A stretch of DNA of 64,000 bases from Bidens hawaiensis (Eukaryota; Streptophyta; Magnoliopsida; Asterales; Asteraceae), in assembly GCA_021521415.1 (NCBI GenBank), contig JAIQDT010010007.1, positions 1 to 64,000 of the forward strand, written 5' to 3'. This document shows positions 21,491-33,988 of this stretch, piece by piece. A program made the translations under genes and the position numbers. The notes below the pieces were generated by a model. That model had not been told where the DNA came from. It saw nothing but the letters and a program-made list of their open reading frames with translations, and made no database searches. Numbering within the stretch: the stretch's first letter is position 1; each line of letters begins with the position of its first letter.

Positions 21491-22180
21491 ACCAGCGTGG
21501 GCATATGTTATATGCGCCATGCGCGAATGTTTTGGCTTTATGTTTTCATGTACCTTAACGTTATGATGTCTAATGGGTTGACCGTCACGCATGATGCTAA
21601 GGCGGGTGCACCCTAAATCGTTTATGCGCGTGCGGAAGGGAACTAACCTCCCCGCATGGCGGGAACATTGAGAGCTAGTTTGTCTGAAGCTCCAAGATGG
21701 AATTGACTTCAACATAACTGATCACTATGTTGAAATACCAAGACCACTTGGAGGATCTACAAATTAAACTCAATGTCCCTGACTGCGAGAAGGTTACGTA
21801 CCTACCCGCAGCAAAGAAACATTCTATACGCAGAATCCTACACGCATAAGGCTGTACGCGCAAGGTTACACGCACAAAACACAGTATTCTTCAGAATAAA
21901 GGGGATTATTCCCGCCCAAAAGAAAACAGTAACGTGTTTCAGAAAATTTCTACTTTTTACTGTGCACTGGCAAAAGCACACTGTGGCATGAACAGTCAAC
22001 TATCAGCCACCCTACTCTCACCAACCACAGACCTGTATGTCCTGCGAAAATCAGAATCTTTTACCTACTCCTCCACTTTTGAATAAATAATAATACTTTC
22101 CATACTTTATCATCATCACACCTAGATATGAAAAGATTACAATCCCCTAAATCAAGGGATTGTGTTCCATTGAGTTTGCC

Positions 22181-23213
22181 TATAAATATGTAACCTAAAA
22201 TTATCACTCAACACACTTCAAACTTCGCACTTAAATCTGCTCTGAATCATCTCCCAAGCATCTATTTGATTTTCAATTCCGTTCCTGTTACTAGGTAAGC
22301 CGAGATTATAACCTTGAGATCTACTTTCCAACCCTTATATCTTGATCTTAAAATAGATTTCTTGTTATTTAATCGTATTCTAGACCTTCGATTCCGAGGC
22401 CAACACCAAGAAAACCCGAATCTCGATTAATCCCTTAACAAGAACCACAGGTGAGTCTCACAGCCCCTATTTTCACTGTTTTCACTGTTTTTAAACTGCT
22501 TTCGGGGCGAGGGGCACGTACTTAAATAATGTTTTATCATGGTATACTTACAAGCTATGCAAGCGATTATGTGTTTAAGTTATGTTTCATGATGAGCAAT
22601 GCAAACGGTTATCTAAGGTTTTCAATGTATGTGCGCTAGAACTCGAGTAAGTGATCACTTTACCATTGGAACTCTAAGGGTAGGGACTGCTGGTTTGATC
22701 CGCCCACTCGTAGGGGTCGCACCTCTTACACAAACGAGTGCCTAGTATGGTCATGGGGCAGTACTATGGGTTTGAGCCCGCTCGTAGAGGTCGCCCCTCT
22801 TACGCAGACGAGCGCCTTGTTTTCCGGCACAACGTCCGCGCGTAACCCGCGGGACGGTATTACAGTATTATTCGCTCGTAGTGGCAGCGCCACTTACACA
22901 GACAAGCACAGTTTTCCAGAAATGTCCGCGCGTAACCCGCGGGACGGTATTACATTATTTTAGCTCGTAGTGGCAGCGCCACTTACACAGACGAGCACAG
23001 TTCCCAGAAATGTTCGCGCGTAACCCGCGGAACGATTTTATCAGACTATGTGATAGATCTATGTTTTACCAAGCATGTGTTTAATAATGCTATCAGAATT
23101 ATGTTTCAGAATGATTTGTATCAAGATTATGATGCAATACGATTTATCAAGTTACTAAAACTTGTGAACTCACTCAGTTTATACTGATTCAAATATTTTT
23201 ACGTGTCTTTCAG
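22181..23213 (+). promoter_or_regulatory. LTR promoter and predicted LTR-internal intron
   Basis: TATA-like box at 22181-22188, then a C/A-rich leader (caacacacttcaaac). A consensus donor CAG|GTGAGT follows with GT at 22451, and an acceptor TCTTTCAG ending at 23213 preceded by a pyrimidine/T-rich tract. The equivalent pair is visible in four other LTRs in this window, which supports it. Splicing itself is inferred. Confidence 0.5.
22690..23035 (+). repeat. Hairpin-bearing repeats of about 100 bp inside the LTR intron
   Basis: Four to five diverged units, each with CTCGTAG...CTTACACAGACGAG, which can fold (for example gtggcagcgccac is a stem). Three of them also carry CGCGCGTAACCCGCGG. Copies lie near 22708, 22770, 22872 and 22965, and again in the 3' LTR (about 29848-30193). 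Confidence 0.75.
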
Positions 23214-23530
23214 GAGATAACTAGGTAGCGCGTGGAGTCACACTTAGAGCACCTCACGCTGAACATCTAAAATAGCTTTTTGGAAGATTTTAGTTCTATC
23301 CCTTCGATGCGCGTGGTTGTTCCCGCCGCGCATGGGGATATGGCGTGGAAATCTTCAACAGTTTTTATACTTGGATGTTTTTATAATTTTTAAACAATGT
23401 AATGTATTTGTATTAAACTCTTCATGCGCAATGAAAATCTTTGAATGTTTGCAATGGCCCGTGCTTAATTATCAATCCCCACTCGCGCGCGCCCGGCTGT
23501 TTCCGCCGCTCAGGGCCGGGTGTGACAGAT

Positions 23531-23542
23531 TGGTATCAGAGC
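23531..23542 (+). promoter_or_regulatory. Primer binding site (tRNA-Met) of the young gypsy element
   Basis: TGGTATCAGAGC, three bases after the LTR, complementary to initiator tRNA-Met. The untranslated leader continues to the gag start at 23754. Confidence 0.93.
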
Positions 23543-23753
23543 ACTGGTTATAGCGAACTAGGAAAAGAAGTTTTAACCTAGACTATAACCGTTGGGGAAT
23601 CACATGAAATACTTTTCAAAGAATATTTTCAAAAGAAACTATACACACACTTAGGAACACGGGTCACACAGTATCTAGTAAATAATGATAACATTATGTG
23701 CTCAGAGTACATGCGCTAAGTTTGATATATTTCCATTCTCTTTTAAAGCGAGA

Positions 23754-26700
23754 ATGCCTCCAACTAAAGCCAAGGGAATTACCATGACACCCGAGGAACT
23801 CGCGGAAATAATCGCGCAGGCGATTGCGACACATGAGGCCAGCAAGGCCGAATCTAGTCAGGGTCGCCAAGAGAACGAGACCCCAGAACCCGAATCCGGA
23901 GCCTTGAACAAAGGATGCTCCTATAAAACATTCATGGCCTGTAGGCCTTGGCCGTTCAAAGGCACCGAAGGAGCCATTGGGCTCTACAATTGGATTGACA
24001 AGATGGAGACCGTTCTCTCCATCAGCGGATGTAGTGAAAACCAGAAGGTCCTTTACGCGACCTGCATGTTCCAAGAAGCAGCTTCGTCTTGGTGGAAGCT
24101 CCAAGTAAAGACTTTGGGGCGAGAAGTTGCTCTTCACAAGGCCTGGGAAGAATTGAAAGAAATGATGATGAGAAAGTTCTGCTCTCGCGCAGAAATTCAG
24201 AGCTTGCAACAAGAATTCTGGAACCACACCATGGTAGGAACGGATATCGATGCCTACACCAATCGTTTCAACGAGCTTTGCCAGCTGGTGCCAGACATGG
24301 CAAACACAGAAGAAAAGAAAATCGAGAGGTACATCTTTGGGTTACCTCCTGTCGTTAGAGTCCCGCTCAACGCCGCCGCACCTCCGACCTTTGACGAGGC
24401 GGTTGCGCGAGCCATCACCCTTACAAGGGATACGGTCCGTGCGGGTATGTTGACTACGCGCGGAAGCGAGCAGCGAACCTCTGACTCCAAAAGGAAATGG
24501 AACTCTCACCACCGAGGGTCCGACTCCAAGCAGCCACCGTTCAAGAAGCAGGAAAGCGCAAGGGTTTACGCGATTCAGGCCGCGGAGCCACCACGAAAAG
24601 GATACAGTGGCCCTTACCCATGGTGCAACAAATGCAAGTACCACCACGAAGGTGAATGCGCGAACGTCACGTGCGCCAAATGTGGCAGACCAGGACACAA
24701 GACGATGAATTGCCGTGCTAAAGAAGCTGGAGCCAATGACAACTGCTACGCATGCGGGAAGCCAGGGCATTTTAGTCGGGATTGCCCGCAAAAGGGAAAC
24801 CAAGCTCGCGGGAGAGCTTTTGTGATCGGCGCAGGCGAAGCAAAAGAAGAGCCGAATGTGGTAACCGGTACGTTTTTACTTAACGGTCATTATGCATCTG
24901 TCTTATTTGATACTGGCGCTGACCTAAGTTTTATATCCCATGAGTTTAAAAACTCCCTGGGCTTAGCGACCAGTAGGCTAGACAAACCTTATACTATAGA
25001 ACTGGCCAATGGTAGGCAGTTGTGCGCGAGCGAAAGGGCTGAGCAATGTGTTTTATTCATGGGAGGTCACGAGTTCAATATTAACTTGTTGCCTATAGAT
25101 TTGGGAAGTTTTGACATTGTGGTAGGTATGGATTGGTTAGTCGAGAATCTCGCAGAGGTTATTTGTCATGAGAAACAGGTTCGGATCCCACTGTTGAACG
25201 GAGAAACCTTGGTAATTCAAGGGGAAAGAAGGGGAGTTGCGACGAAACTGATTTCGTGCCTAAAGGCGCGTAAGTGCCTAAGGAAAGGGTGCTACGCCTT
25301 CCTGGCGCATGTAGTAGAGAAGAAAGGAGATGAGCGAAGAATTGAAGACTTACCAGTAGTGCGCGAATTTCCAGAAGTTTTTCCTGAAGATCTGCCCGGA
25401 TTGCCGCCACCGCGACAAATCGAGTTTCGAATTGATTTGGTCCCAGGAGCTGCGCCAGTAGCCCGAGCGCCTTATCGATTAGCTCCATCTGAGATGCAAG
25501 AGCTATCCAATCAGTTACAGGAACTTTTGGATAAGGGTTTCATACGCCCAAGCTTTTCACCTTGGGGAGCTCCAGTACTGTTTGTTAAAAAGAAGGATGG
25601 TTCGTTCAGAATGTGTATTGACTACAGGGAGCTGAACAAGCTGACAGTCAAGAATCGGTACCCTTTACCGAGGATTGACGACTTATTTGACCAGTTGCAG
25701 GGATCCAGTTATTATTCGAAGATAGATCTACGGTCAGGATACCACCAACTTAGGGTCCATGAGGAAGACGCGCCAAAGACAGCCTTCCGAACTAGATATG
25801 GCCATTATGAGTTCTTAGTGATGCCTTTCGGGCTAACTAATGCGCCGGCTATATTCATGGATCTGATGAACCGCGTGTGCAAACCATACTTGGACAAGTT
25901 TGTGATTGTGTTTATAGATGATATTCTGATTTACTCTCGGACCAAGGCCGAGCATGAGCAACACCTGAGATTGATTTTGGAATTGTTAAGGAAAGAAAAG
26001 TTGTATGCGAAGTTTTCCAAGTGCGAGTTTTGGCTTAGAGAAGTTCACTTTCTCGGTCACGTTGTAAACGAGAAAGGAATTCACGTTGATCCTTCCAAAG
26101 TCAAGGCCATCGAAAACTGGGAAGCGCCAAAAACCCCAACTGAGGTGAGGCAATTCCTAGGACTAGCTGGCTACTATCGACGCTTCATTGAGAACTTCTC
26201 CAAGATAGCTCTACCTCTGACCGCGCTAACTCAGAAAGACAGGATGTTTGTTTGGGGCGAAAACCAGGAAGCAGCGTTTCAAATGTTGAAGCAGAAGTTA
26301 TGTAGTGCGCCAATTCTATCTCTGCCCGAGGGGACAGATGACATCGTCGTTTACTGCGACGCTTCACATCAAGGACTCGGATGTGTCCTTATGCAGCGAG
26401 ACAAAGTCATAGCGTATGCCTCGCGCCAACTTAAGACCAATGAAAAGAACTACACAACGCATGATCTGGAACTTGGAGCGGTTGTCTTCGCGCTAAAGAT
26501 TTGGCGCCATTACCTCTATGGTACAAAGTGTATAATCTTTACGGATCACAAGAGCCTTCAACATATATTTGATCAAAAGGATTTAAACATGAGGCAACGA
26601 AGATGGGTTGAATTGTTGAACGATTATGATTGTGAAATAAAGTACCACCCTGGAAAGGCGAATGTGGTGGCAGACGCGCTAAGTAGGAAGGAACGAATAA

Positions 26701-28199
26701 AAACGCTACGAGTCAAGGCTCTAAGGTTGACCATTCACGCAGATCTCTCTACCCGCATCCGAGACGCTCAGCAAGAAGCCTTGAAACCAGAGTTTGTTAA
26801 AAACGAAGCCCTTGGGGGAATGATTAAGAATTTGGAGCTCAAAGAAAACGACACTCGATATTTTGCTAACCGCATTTGGGTCCCTCTCAAGGGAGGATTG
26901 CGCGAGCAGGTATTAAACGAAGCTCACAAGACGCGGTATTCCGTACATCCTGGCGCAGACAAGATGTACCAAGATGTTAAAATGTTGTATTGGTGGCCCA
27001 ATCTTAAAGGCGCCATCGCGACACATGTCAGTAAGTGCCTGACGTGTTCAAAGGTAAAGGCTGAATACCAGAAGCCGTCGGGGTTACTTCAACAGCCAGA
27101 AATTCCCATGTGGAAGTGGGAACAAATCTCCATGGATTTCATCACCAAACTACCAAGGACACCTGGGGGTTACGACACGATATGGGTTATTGTAGATCGG
27201 CTAACTAAGTCAGCGCACTTCCTGCCGATTAAAGAAACTGATAAAATGGAAAAGTTAGCCCGATTGTATATTCGAGAAGTAGTTTCAAAACATGGAGTCC
27301 CAGTGTCCATCATCTCTGATAGAGATAGTCGGTTCACATCAAGGTTTTGGAGATCGTTACAAGGAGCTCTAGGTACTCGCCTTGATATGAGTACGGCTTA
27401 TCACCCCCAAACGGATGGGCAAAGCGAGCGAACAATCCAGACATTGGAAGATATGCTGCGCGCGTGCGCAATCGATTTCGAAGGTAGCTGGGATACTCAT
27501 CTCCCATTGGTTGAATTTTCTTACAACAATAGCTATCACACAAGTATCAAGGCTGCGCCGTTCGAAGCTTTGTATGGGCGCAAGTGTAGATCCCCACTGT
27601 GCTGGGCTGAAGTGGGTGACAAGCAAATGACTGGTCCAGAATTGATCCAAGAAACAACAGACAAGATTTTTCAGATAAGGGATCGCCTTAAGACAGCGCG
27701 CGACAGACAGAAGAGCTACGCAGATGTGCGAAGGAAACCACTGGAGTTTCAAGTAGGGGATAAAGTACTTTTGAAAGTCTCTCCATGGAAAGGAGTCCCC
27801 CGTTTCGGTAAGCGAGGAAAGCTAAATCCGCGCTACATTGGACCATTTGAGATCCTGGAGAGGATCGGTCCAGTTGCTTATAAACTCCGTCTACCCGCCG
27901 AACTCAGTGGAGTTCATGATACGTTTCATGTATCCAACCTCAAGAAGTGTTTATCTGACGAAACGTTAATTTTGCCGATGGAAGAGATTCACATCGACAA
28001 ACAGCTGCACTTCGTAGAAGAACCCATAGCAGTAACCGATTGGAAAGAACAAAAGTTACGCAGAAGCAAAATCAAGTTAGTAAAGGTTCAATGGAACTCG
28101 AGGCGTGGGCCTGAATTCACTTGGGAAAGAGAAGACCAGATGCGCATGAAATACCCACACCTCTTTCAGAACATGGCTTCTGCCAGCAACGTCTCCTAA
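23754..28199 (+). CDS. gag-pol: Gypsy gag-pol polyprotein, intact (1481 residues)
   Basis: One open frame encodes the whole polyprotein. I prefer the ATG at 23754 ([19 protein letters not shown], typical of this family) to the in-frame one at 23685. Domains: retrotransposon gag, about residues 60-230 ([26 protein letters not shown]); two CCHC knuckles at 307-320 and 331-344; aspartic protease with DTGAD at 386-390; RT with catalytic FIDD at 720-723; RNase H with first Asp near 869; integrase zinc domain ([23 protein letters not shown]); DDE core Asp1128, Asp1189, Glu1225, giving the expected spacing of 60 and 35; GPY-like segment ([20 protein letters not shown]); and a chromodomain-like tail ([20 protein letters not shown]) thought to guide integration to chromatin. 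No stop or frameshift is seen. Regulation is by the LTR. Confidence 0.97.
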   Translation: MPPTKAKGITMTPEELAEIIAQAIATHEASKAESSQGRQENETPEPESGALNKGCSYKTFMACRPWPFKGTEGAIGLYNWIDKMETVLSISGCSENQKVLYATCMFQEAASSWWKLQVKTLGREVALHKAWEELKEMMMRKFCSRAEIQSLQQEFWNHTMVGTDIDAYTNRFNELCQLVPDMANTEEKKIERYIFGLPPVVRVPLNAAAPPTFDEAVARAITLTRDTVRAGMLTTRGSEQRTSDSKRKWNSHHRGSDSKQPPFKKQESARVYAIQAAEPPRKGYSGPYPWCNKCKYHHEGECANVTCAKCGRPGHKTMNCRAKEAGANDNCYACGKPGHFSRDCPQKGNQARGRAFVIGAGEAKEEPNVVTGTFLLNGHYASVLFDTGADLSFISHEFKNSLGLATSRLDKPYTIELANGRQLCASERAEQCVLFMGGHEFNINLLPIDLGSFDIVVGMDWLVENLAEVICHEKQVRIPLLNGETLVIQGERRGVATKLISCLKARKCLRKGCYAFLAHVVEKKGDERRIEDLPVVREFPEVFPEDLPGLPPPRQIEFRIDLVPGAAPVARAPYRLAPSEMQELSNQLQELLDKGFIRPSFSPWGAPVLFVKKKDGSFRMCIDYRELNKLTVKNRYPLPRIDDLFDQLQGSSYYSKIDLRSGYHQLRVHEEDAPKTAFRTRYGHYEFLVMPFGLTNAPAIFMDLMNRVCKPYLDKFVIVFIDDILIYSRTKAEHEQHLRLILELLRKEKLYAKFSKCEFWLREVHFLGHVVNEKGIHVDPSKVKAIENWEAPKTPTEVRQFLGLAGYYRRFIENFSKIALPLTALTQKDRMFVWGENQEAAFQMLKQKLCSAPILSLPEGTDDIVVYCDASHQGLGCVLMQRDKVIAYASRQLKTNEKNYTTHDLELGAVVFALKIWRHYLYGTKCIIFTDHKSLQHIFDQKDLNMRQRRWVELLNDYDCEIKYHPGKANVVADALSRKERIKTLRVKALRLTIHADLSTRIRDAQQEALKPEFVKNEALGGMIKNLELKENDTRYFANRIWVPLKGGLREQVLNEAHKTRYSVHPGADKMYQDVKMLYWWPNLKGAIATHVSKCLTCSKVKAEYQKPSGLLQQPEIPMWKWEQISMDFITKLPRTPGGYDTIWVIVDRLTKSAHFLPIKETDKMEKLARLYIREVVSKHGVPVSIISDRDSRFTSRFWRSLQGALGTRLDMSTAYHPQTDGQSERTIQTLEDMLRACAIDFEGSWDTHLPLVEFSYNNSYHTSIKAAPFEALYGRKCRSPLCWAEVGDKQMTGPELIQETTDKIFQIRDRLKTARDRQKSYADVRRKPLEFQVGDKVLLKVSPWKGVPRFGKRGKLNPRYIGPFEILERIGPVAYKLRLPAELSGVHDTFHVSNLKKCLSDETLILPMEEIHIDKQLHFVEEPIAVTDWKEQKLRRSKIKLVKVQWNSRRGPEFTWEREDQMRMKYPHLFQNMASASNVS

Positions 28200-28220
28200 A
28201 TTTCGGGACGAAATTCGTTT

Positions 28221-28233
28221 AACGAGGGGAGAA
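28221..28233 (+). promoter_or_regulatory. Polypurine tract of the young gypsy element
   Basis: AACGAGGGGAGAA ends directly at the 3' LTR. It follows the stop codon and the sequence tttcgggacgaaa, which is also present in the minus-strand gypsy element of this window. Confidence 0.85.
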
Positions 28234-30685
28234 TGTGACAACCGGTAAATTCCCAAACCCTTAAGCTAAGTAATCAACCTAATAATTAGGTGATTGTAAA
28301 TATTAAGCGCGTGCATTTGTTATGTGCGCCCTGCGCGAGCGCGCCATGTTAGTCAGCGCGTGCATTTGTTATGTGCGCCCTGCGCGAGCGCGCCATGTTA
28401 GTCAGCGCGTGCATTTGTTATGTGCGCCCTGCGCGAGCGCGCCATGTTAGTCAGCGCGTGCATTTGTTATGTGCGCCCTGCGCGAGCGCGCCATGTTAGT
28501 CAGCGCGTGCATTTGTTATGTGCGCCCTGCGCGAGCGCGCCATGTTAATCAGCGCGTGCATTTGTTATGTGCGCCCTGCGCGAGCGCGCCATGTTAGTCA
28601 GCGCGTGCATTTGTTATGTGCGCCCTGCGCGAGCGCACCATGTTAAGAACCAGCGTGGGCATATGTTATATGCGCCATGCGCGAATGTTTTGGCTTTATG
28701 TTTTCATGTACCTTAACGTTATGATGTCTAATGGGTTGACCGTCACGCATGATGCTAAGGCGGGTGCACCCTAAATCGTTTATGCGCGTGCGGAAGGGAA
28801 CTAACCTCCCCGCATGGCGGGAACATTGAGAGCTAGTTTGTCTGAAGCTCCAAGATGGAATTGACTTCAACATAACTGATCACTATGTTGAAATACCAAG
28901 ACCACTTGGAGGATCTACAAATTAAACTCAATGTCCCTGACTGCGAGAAGGTTACGTACCTACCCGCAGCAAAGAAACATTCTATACGCAGAATCCTACA
29001 CGCATAAGGCTGTACGCGCAAGGTTACACGCACAAAACACAGTATTCTTCAGAATAAAGGGGATTATTCCCGCCCAAAAGAAAACAGTAACGTGTTTCAG
29101 AAAATTTCTACTTTTTACTGTGCACTGGCAAAAGCACACTGTGGCATGAACAGTCAACTATCAGCCACCCTACTCTCACCAACCACAGACCTGTATGTCC
29201 TGCGAAAATCAGAATCTTTTACCTACTCCTCCACTTTTGAATAAATAATAATACTTTCCATACTTTATCATCATCACACCTAGATATGAAAAGATTACAA
29301 TCCCCTAAATCAAGGGATTGTGTTCCATTGAGTTTGCCTATAAATATGTAACCTAAAATTATCACTCAACACACTTCAAACTTCGCACTTAAATCTGCTC
29401 TGAATCATCTCCCAAGCATCTATTTGATTTTCAATTCCGTTCCTGTTACTAGGTAAGCCGAGATTATAACCTTGAGATCTACTTTCCAACCCTTATATCT
29501 TGATCTTAAAATAGATTTCTTGTTATTTAATCGTATTCTAGACCTTCGATTCCGAGGCCAACACCAAGAAAACCCGAATCTCGATTAATCCCTTAACAAG
29601 AACCACAGGTGAGTCTCACAGCCCCTATTTTCACTGTTTTCACTGTTTTTAAACTGCTTTCGGGGCGAGGGGCACGTACTTAAATAATGTTTTATCATGG
29701 TATACTTACAAGCTATGCAAGCGATTATGTGTTTAAGTTATGTTTCATGATGAGCAATGCAAACGGTTATCTAAGGTTTTCAATGTATGTGCGCTAGAAC
29801 TCGAGTAAGTGATCACTTTACCATTGGAACTCTAAGGGTAGGGACTGCTGGTTTGATCCGCCCACTCGTAGGGGTCGCACCTCTTACACAGACGAGTGCC
29901 TAGTATGGTCATGGGGCAGTACTATGGGTTTGAGCCCGCTCGTAGAGGTCGCCCCTCTTACGCAGACGAGCGCCTTGTTTTCCGGCACAACGTCCGCGCG
30001 TAACCCGCGGGACGGTATTACAGTATTATTCGCTCGTAGTGGCAGCGCCACTTACACAGACAAGCACAGTTTTCCAGAAATGTCCGCGCGTAACCCGCGG
30101 GACGGTATTACATTATTTTAGCTCGTAGTGGCAGCGCCACTTACACAGACGAGCACAGTTCCCAGAAATGTTCGCGCGTAACCCGCGGAACGATTTTATC
30201 AGACTATGTGATAGATCTATGTTTTACCAAGCATGTGTTTAATAATGCTATCAGAATTATGTTTCAGAATGATTTGTATCAAGATTATGATGCAATACGA
30301 TTTATCAAGTTACTAAAACTTGTGAACTCACTCAGTTTATACTGATTCAAATATTTTTACGTGTCTTTCAGGAGATAACTAGGTAGCGCGTGGAGTCACA
30401 CTTAGAGCACCTCACGCTGAACATCTAAAATAGCTTTTTGGAAGATTTTAGTTCTATCCCTTCGATGCGCGTGGTTGTTCCCGCCGCGCATGGGGATATG
30501 GCGTGGAAATCTTCAACAGTTTTTATACTTGGATGTTTTTATAATTTTTAAACAATGTAATGTATTTGTATTAAACTCTTCATGCGCAATGAAAATCTTT
30601 GAATGTTTGCAATGGCCCGTGCTTAATTATCAATCCCCACTCGCGCGCGCCCGGCTGTTTCCGCCGCTCAGGGCCGGGTGTGACA
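28234..30685 (+). repeat. 3' LTR of the young gypsy element
   Basis: 2452 bases, equal in length to the 5' LTR and matching it throughout by eye except at 29891. It carries the same 49-bp array (28306-28648), TATA-like box (29339), predicted intron (29609-30371) and hairpin repeats. Confidence 0.96.
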
Positions 30686-30690
30686 CATAC

Positions 30691-31597
30691 AAACATATTC
30701 AATACTAAATTGGGACATTAAGATTAATTTTAACATTTCATTACACAAATATTCCAAAAGAATTCATGTTAAGATAAGATAAACTTATTCTACTCAATAA
30801 TGTGTTTGAAAACAGATGTTATTTAAAACAACCCAGATAAGAGATTCTTTTTAATCACTAACACATACAACACATAATCCAAAACAAATGTTTTCACAAG
30901 TAAATACAAGTCATCAACCGGTTAATTCTTCAAACCATTTCAGATTCTTGCATACATGACTCGTATCGGGTCTAGCCACCATGCAAGCATGTCATCCTGT
31001 TCATAATAGGAATAAGAAATAAACCATAAATAATTCTTCACCGGATTATTTTTAAAACCATTAGACTTTTCGAGTCCATAACAAACTCGAAGATCGAGTT
31101 TCATTTATTTCACACCCCAAAGAGTTTTCCAACTTATATACTTCTAATGAGTTAATTATTATCCGGACTGTGGCTCATTAAATCTATGTGTCTACCATCG
31201 GGGCAAATGTTTTAATACTAATTTTATTTAATTCAACTATAAAGTAAACATTGTTTATTTGAATCAAATCAAATTTTGTGTTGCAAAATTTAAAAATGTC
31301 CCGAATGAAACATTGAATCAATTATAAAACTCAAAAGATTTTGTCATATTTAAAGTATAGTTAGCAAATATACCTTTTGGAGCGTTCTAGTCTTTCGTCC
31401 CACTTGAATATGTCATATTAGGCATGTTTTCACAAACAATATTCAATCGACAATATTTATTAAGATGTCGTGGTTTATCACATCTCCATCAAGATTGTCA
31501 CATATATACTACCGCCAATGAATATGGAATTCCAACCGAATGTACTGGTTACGTCATCATAATCAAATTTCTTGGATAACAATCATAACATATCCAT
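30691..31597 (-). pseudogene. Very decayed retroelement sequence with a zinc-knuckle remnant
   Basis: Mostly AT-rich with no open frame. On the minus strand 31450-31491 reads stop-W-R-C-D-K-P-R-H-L-N-K-Y-C, which fits a CX2CX4HX4C gag zinc knuckle if the stop was once Cys. Because the gypsy element interrupts a minus-strand copia pol fragment ending at 21075, this may be the upstream gag of the same copia copy. The evidence is one short motif, so this is tentative. Confidence 0.3.
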
Positions 31598-31600
31598 TAG

Positions 31601-33412
31601 GGAGGACAGGGCGGTGCGTGGTGGCCTCCCCATCACGCGTGATGAGAAAACCCACACCGCCGCCGCTCCCATGGTCACGCGCAAAATGGTATTTTGCGTG
31701 ATGGCCATCACGCTTGGTGGGGTGTGATTTCCAAGAAGAAATGTAGCCGTTGGGTGGGGATCTAGCCGTTGGAGGGGGGTTTAAATAAAAAAAAACCAAT
31801 ATAAAACCAAAACAAAAACATAAATCAAATCCAAATCAAAACCAAATCCAACTCAAAAACACTCTCAAACTTCCCCTTCATTCACAACAAAAAAATATGG
31901 AATTTCCGAAACACTCGATGCCCTTGACACCGATAGCTCTTCGTCTTCGGACGATGACATTCTCGAATGGTTCCCGTTGCTATACAAAGAACTTGAAGGC
32001 CCAAGCCGTCCAAAGAAAAAGGTGGTGGAGCGTGATCGTATACATGCCCACGACGTGCTAATGAACGACTATTTTGTGGAGGAGCCGAAGTACAACGAAG
32101 AGACGTTTAGGGAACGCTTTCGTTTGCCGAAATCTTTATTCTTAAAGATTGTAACCGACGTCGAAGCAAACGAAGAATGGTTTCAAGAATCTTACGACGC
32201 GAGAGGCAAACGAAGTTTTACGCCGCTTCAAAAATGCACATCCGCTATTCGTCAACTAGCGACAGGTAACCCACCCGACCAATTCGATGAATACTTACAA
32301 ATGTTTGAGAGAACTTCACGTGAATGTCTACAATTCTTTTGTAACGCTATTATAAAATTGTATGCCAAAGAGTTTCTACGAAAACCAACAAGACACGACA
32401 TTACACGTCTTTACGCCGCACACGAGGCTAGATGGCATTTTCCAGGGATGCTCGGTAGCATCGATTGTACATATATCGAATGGAGAAATTGTCCACGGGA
32501 GTTGCGAGGGGCGTATGTTAGGGGTGAAATCAAACGACCGACCATCTCACTAGAAGCGGTTGCGTCAAATGATTTATGGATTTGACATTCTTATTTTGGT
32601 GTTCCCGGCTCAAACAACGACATCACTGTTCTGTACACATCACCGTTGTTTCAGAACGTAACAGATGGCACCGCACCTTTCTGTCCGTACTTTGTCATCG
32701 AGAGATATTACAGACGTGGCTACTATCTTGTCGACGATATCTACCCGTAATGGTCTGTTTTTGTGAAAGCCTTTTCGTTTCCTGTCGAGACTAATGAAAA
32801 GGCGTTCAAGAAGTTGCAAGAATCGGCAAGAAAAGATGTCGAGAGAGCTTTCGGTGTTTTAAAGGGTAGATGGTGCATACTCAGTCGACCGGTTCGTGCA
32901 ATGAAAAAACCCACGATCTCTAGCTACGTGTATGCATGCATCATATTACACAATATGTTAATAAAAGAATATGGAAATGCAATTTCTCCAGATTGGGTAC
33001 CGGATCCTCCAACTCATGTTCCCGTTCCCGATGATGTCCAATTAGACTTGCGGGATGAAGATATTCATCATCGGTTGAGATGGGATCTTGTTGCGCATAT
33101 AGGTTCTTTAGGTTTGGAATTTCCGGATTCAGACGAGGAGTAGACGTTCGTTGTAACTTTTATTTTTTATTTCTTTTAAACTATTGTTTTTATTTTTAAG
33201 TTCTATTAAATATTGTTTTAATTTTTAAATTAACAAAAAAATAAAAAATAAAAAATAAAAAATAAAAAATTCCATCACACACCATCACACCACACCACCA
33301 CCCCTAGTAAAAAACCATCACATGTAATGAAATTTGGGTTGGTGATGTGACACAATATAATTGGGTGGGGTGTGTGATGAGTGATCACACCACATCCACC
33401 ACCCCTCCCCCC
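31601..33412 (+). mobile_element. PIF/Harbinger DNA transposon
   Basis: Flanked by tag on both sides (31598-31600 and 33413-33415), fitting the 3-bp duplication of this superfamily. Ends are imperfect inverted repeats rich in G then GGTGG/GTGTGATG (left GGAGGACAGGGCGGTG, right the complement of ACCACCCCTCCCCCC). It contains one transposase gene. The separate Myb-like helper ORF found in complete plant Harbinger elements is absent, so this copy is incomplete or depends on others. An A-rich tract with repeated aaataaaa lies at 33235-33270. Confidence 0.82.
31914..33143 (+). pseudogene. PIF/Harbinger transposase, two in-frame stops
   Basis: The frame containing SSSSSDDDILEWFPLLYKEL runs from about 31914 to the TAG at 33141. 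The motifs match plant Harbinger nucleases: FRERFRLPKSLFLKIV, CTSAIRQLATGNPPDQFDEY, RHDITRLYAAHEARWHFPGM, GSIDCTYIEWRNCP, SYFGVPGSNNDITVL, DVERAFGVLKGRW and YACIILHNMLIKE. The DDE residues are all kept (Asp at 32463, Asp at 32619, Glu at 32841). It is interrupted by TGA at 32583-32585 (Trp expected) and TAA at 32748-32750 (Gln likely). The nearest upstream ATG (31897) is in another frame, so a start-side frameshift is also likely. In a functional copy it would cut and paste DNA in the nucleus. Confidence 0.88.
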
Positions 33413-33415
33413 TAG

Positions 33416-33787
33416 TTCCAAAGGATACCTGTTTTCTAAAACATAACCCAAGGTTTTCCTTTTATATTTTTCATGTTGAATGGTATAATACATGTGCACC
33501 ACATTTTCCTTTTCTTGTTGCGTATCTTTCAATCACCAAAGTAAGTCCAGAAACAATTCTCACCATATGCCATTTTATCACTAAAAAGGTTCAGTGTTTA
33601 TTATTATCCTATTGGTCATACATGTTTTTTCATTAGATTTACTCTAACTAGAAAGTTTCCGTTTTCATGGATTGATACTCGATTCTTACCGACACTTTAT
33701 TACAAACGATAGGTACACTTGACTTTCGTGTGTGGTTTAGTTGTAAGTGAAAACCTATTTTAAAAATCGATTTGTGTGGAACTTTTA

Positions 33788-33838
<51 letters not shown>

Positions 33839-33988
33839 CACATGTCATGTGTCTACCAACCGCTAGGAGACTAAATATGTTTCACAAAGGAAGGTTCAAG
33901 GCTAACACTACCTATCCTGCAACGCTCAACCGTTGTAAATCTATTTGACACGTGAGTGTACGGATCGATCTCCATTCATGTGGGGGAT
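33416..33988. other. Intergenic, with a (TA)n run
   Basis: No gene seen. A pure (AT)n microsatellite lies at 33790-33836. The end, gtgggggat just before 33989, looks like the polypurine tract that precedes a 3' LTR of copia elements, but no copia coding sequence is recognisable before it. Confidence 0.5.

Larger units (their letters stand above)
21076..23527 (+). repeat. 5' LTR of the young gypsy element
   Basis: Begins TGTGACAACCGG and ends GGGTGTGACA. From 5' to 3' it holds a 49-bp tandem array, a promoter region with a TATA-like tataaata at 22181-22188, a predicted intron (22451-23213) and a second set of GC-rich hairpin repeats inside that intron. Confidence 0.96.
21076..30685 (+). mobile_element. 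Young full-length Ty3/gypsy retrotransposon (chromovirus, Tekay/Del-like)
   Basis: A 9610-bp element with 2452-bp LTRs at both ends (21076-23527, 28234-30685) and perfect 5-bp duplications catac (21071-21075, 30686-30690). By eye the LTRs differ at one base only (22733 A versus 29891 G). Primer site, polypurine tract and a single uninterrupted gag-pol frame are all present. RT before integrase marks Ty3/gypsy, and the chromodomain-like C-terminus marks a chromovirus. Everything seen is compatible with a competent element inserted very recently. Confidence 0.97.
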
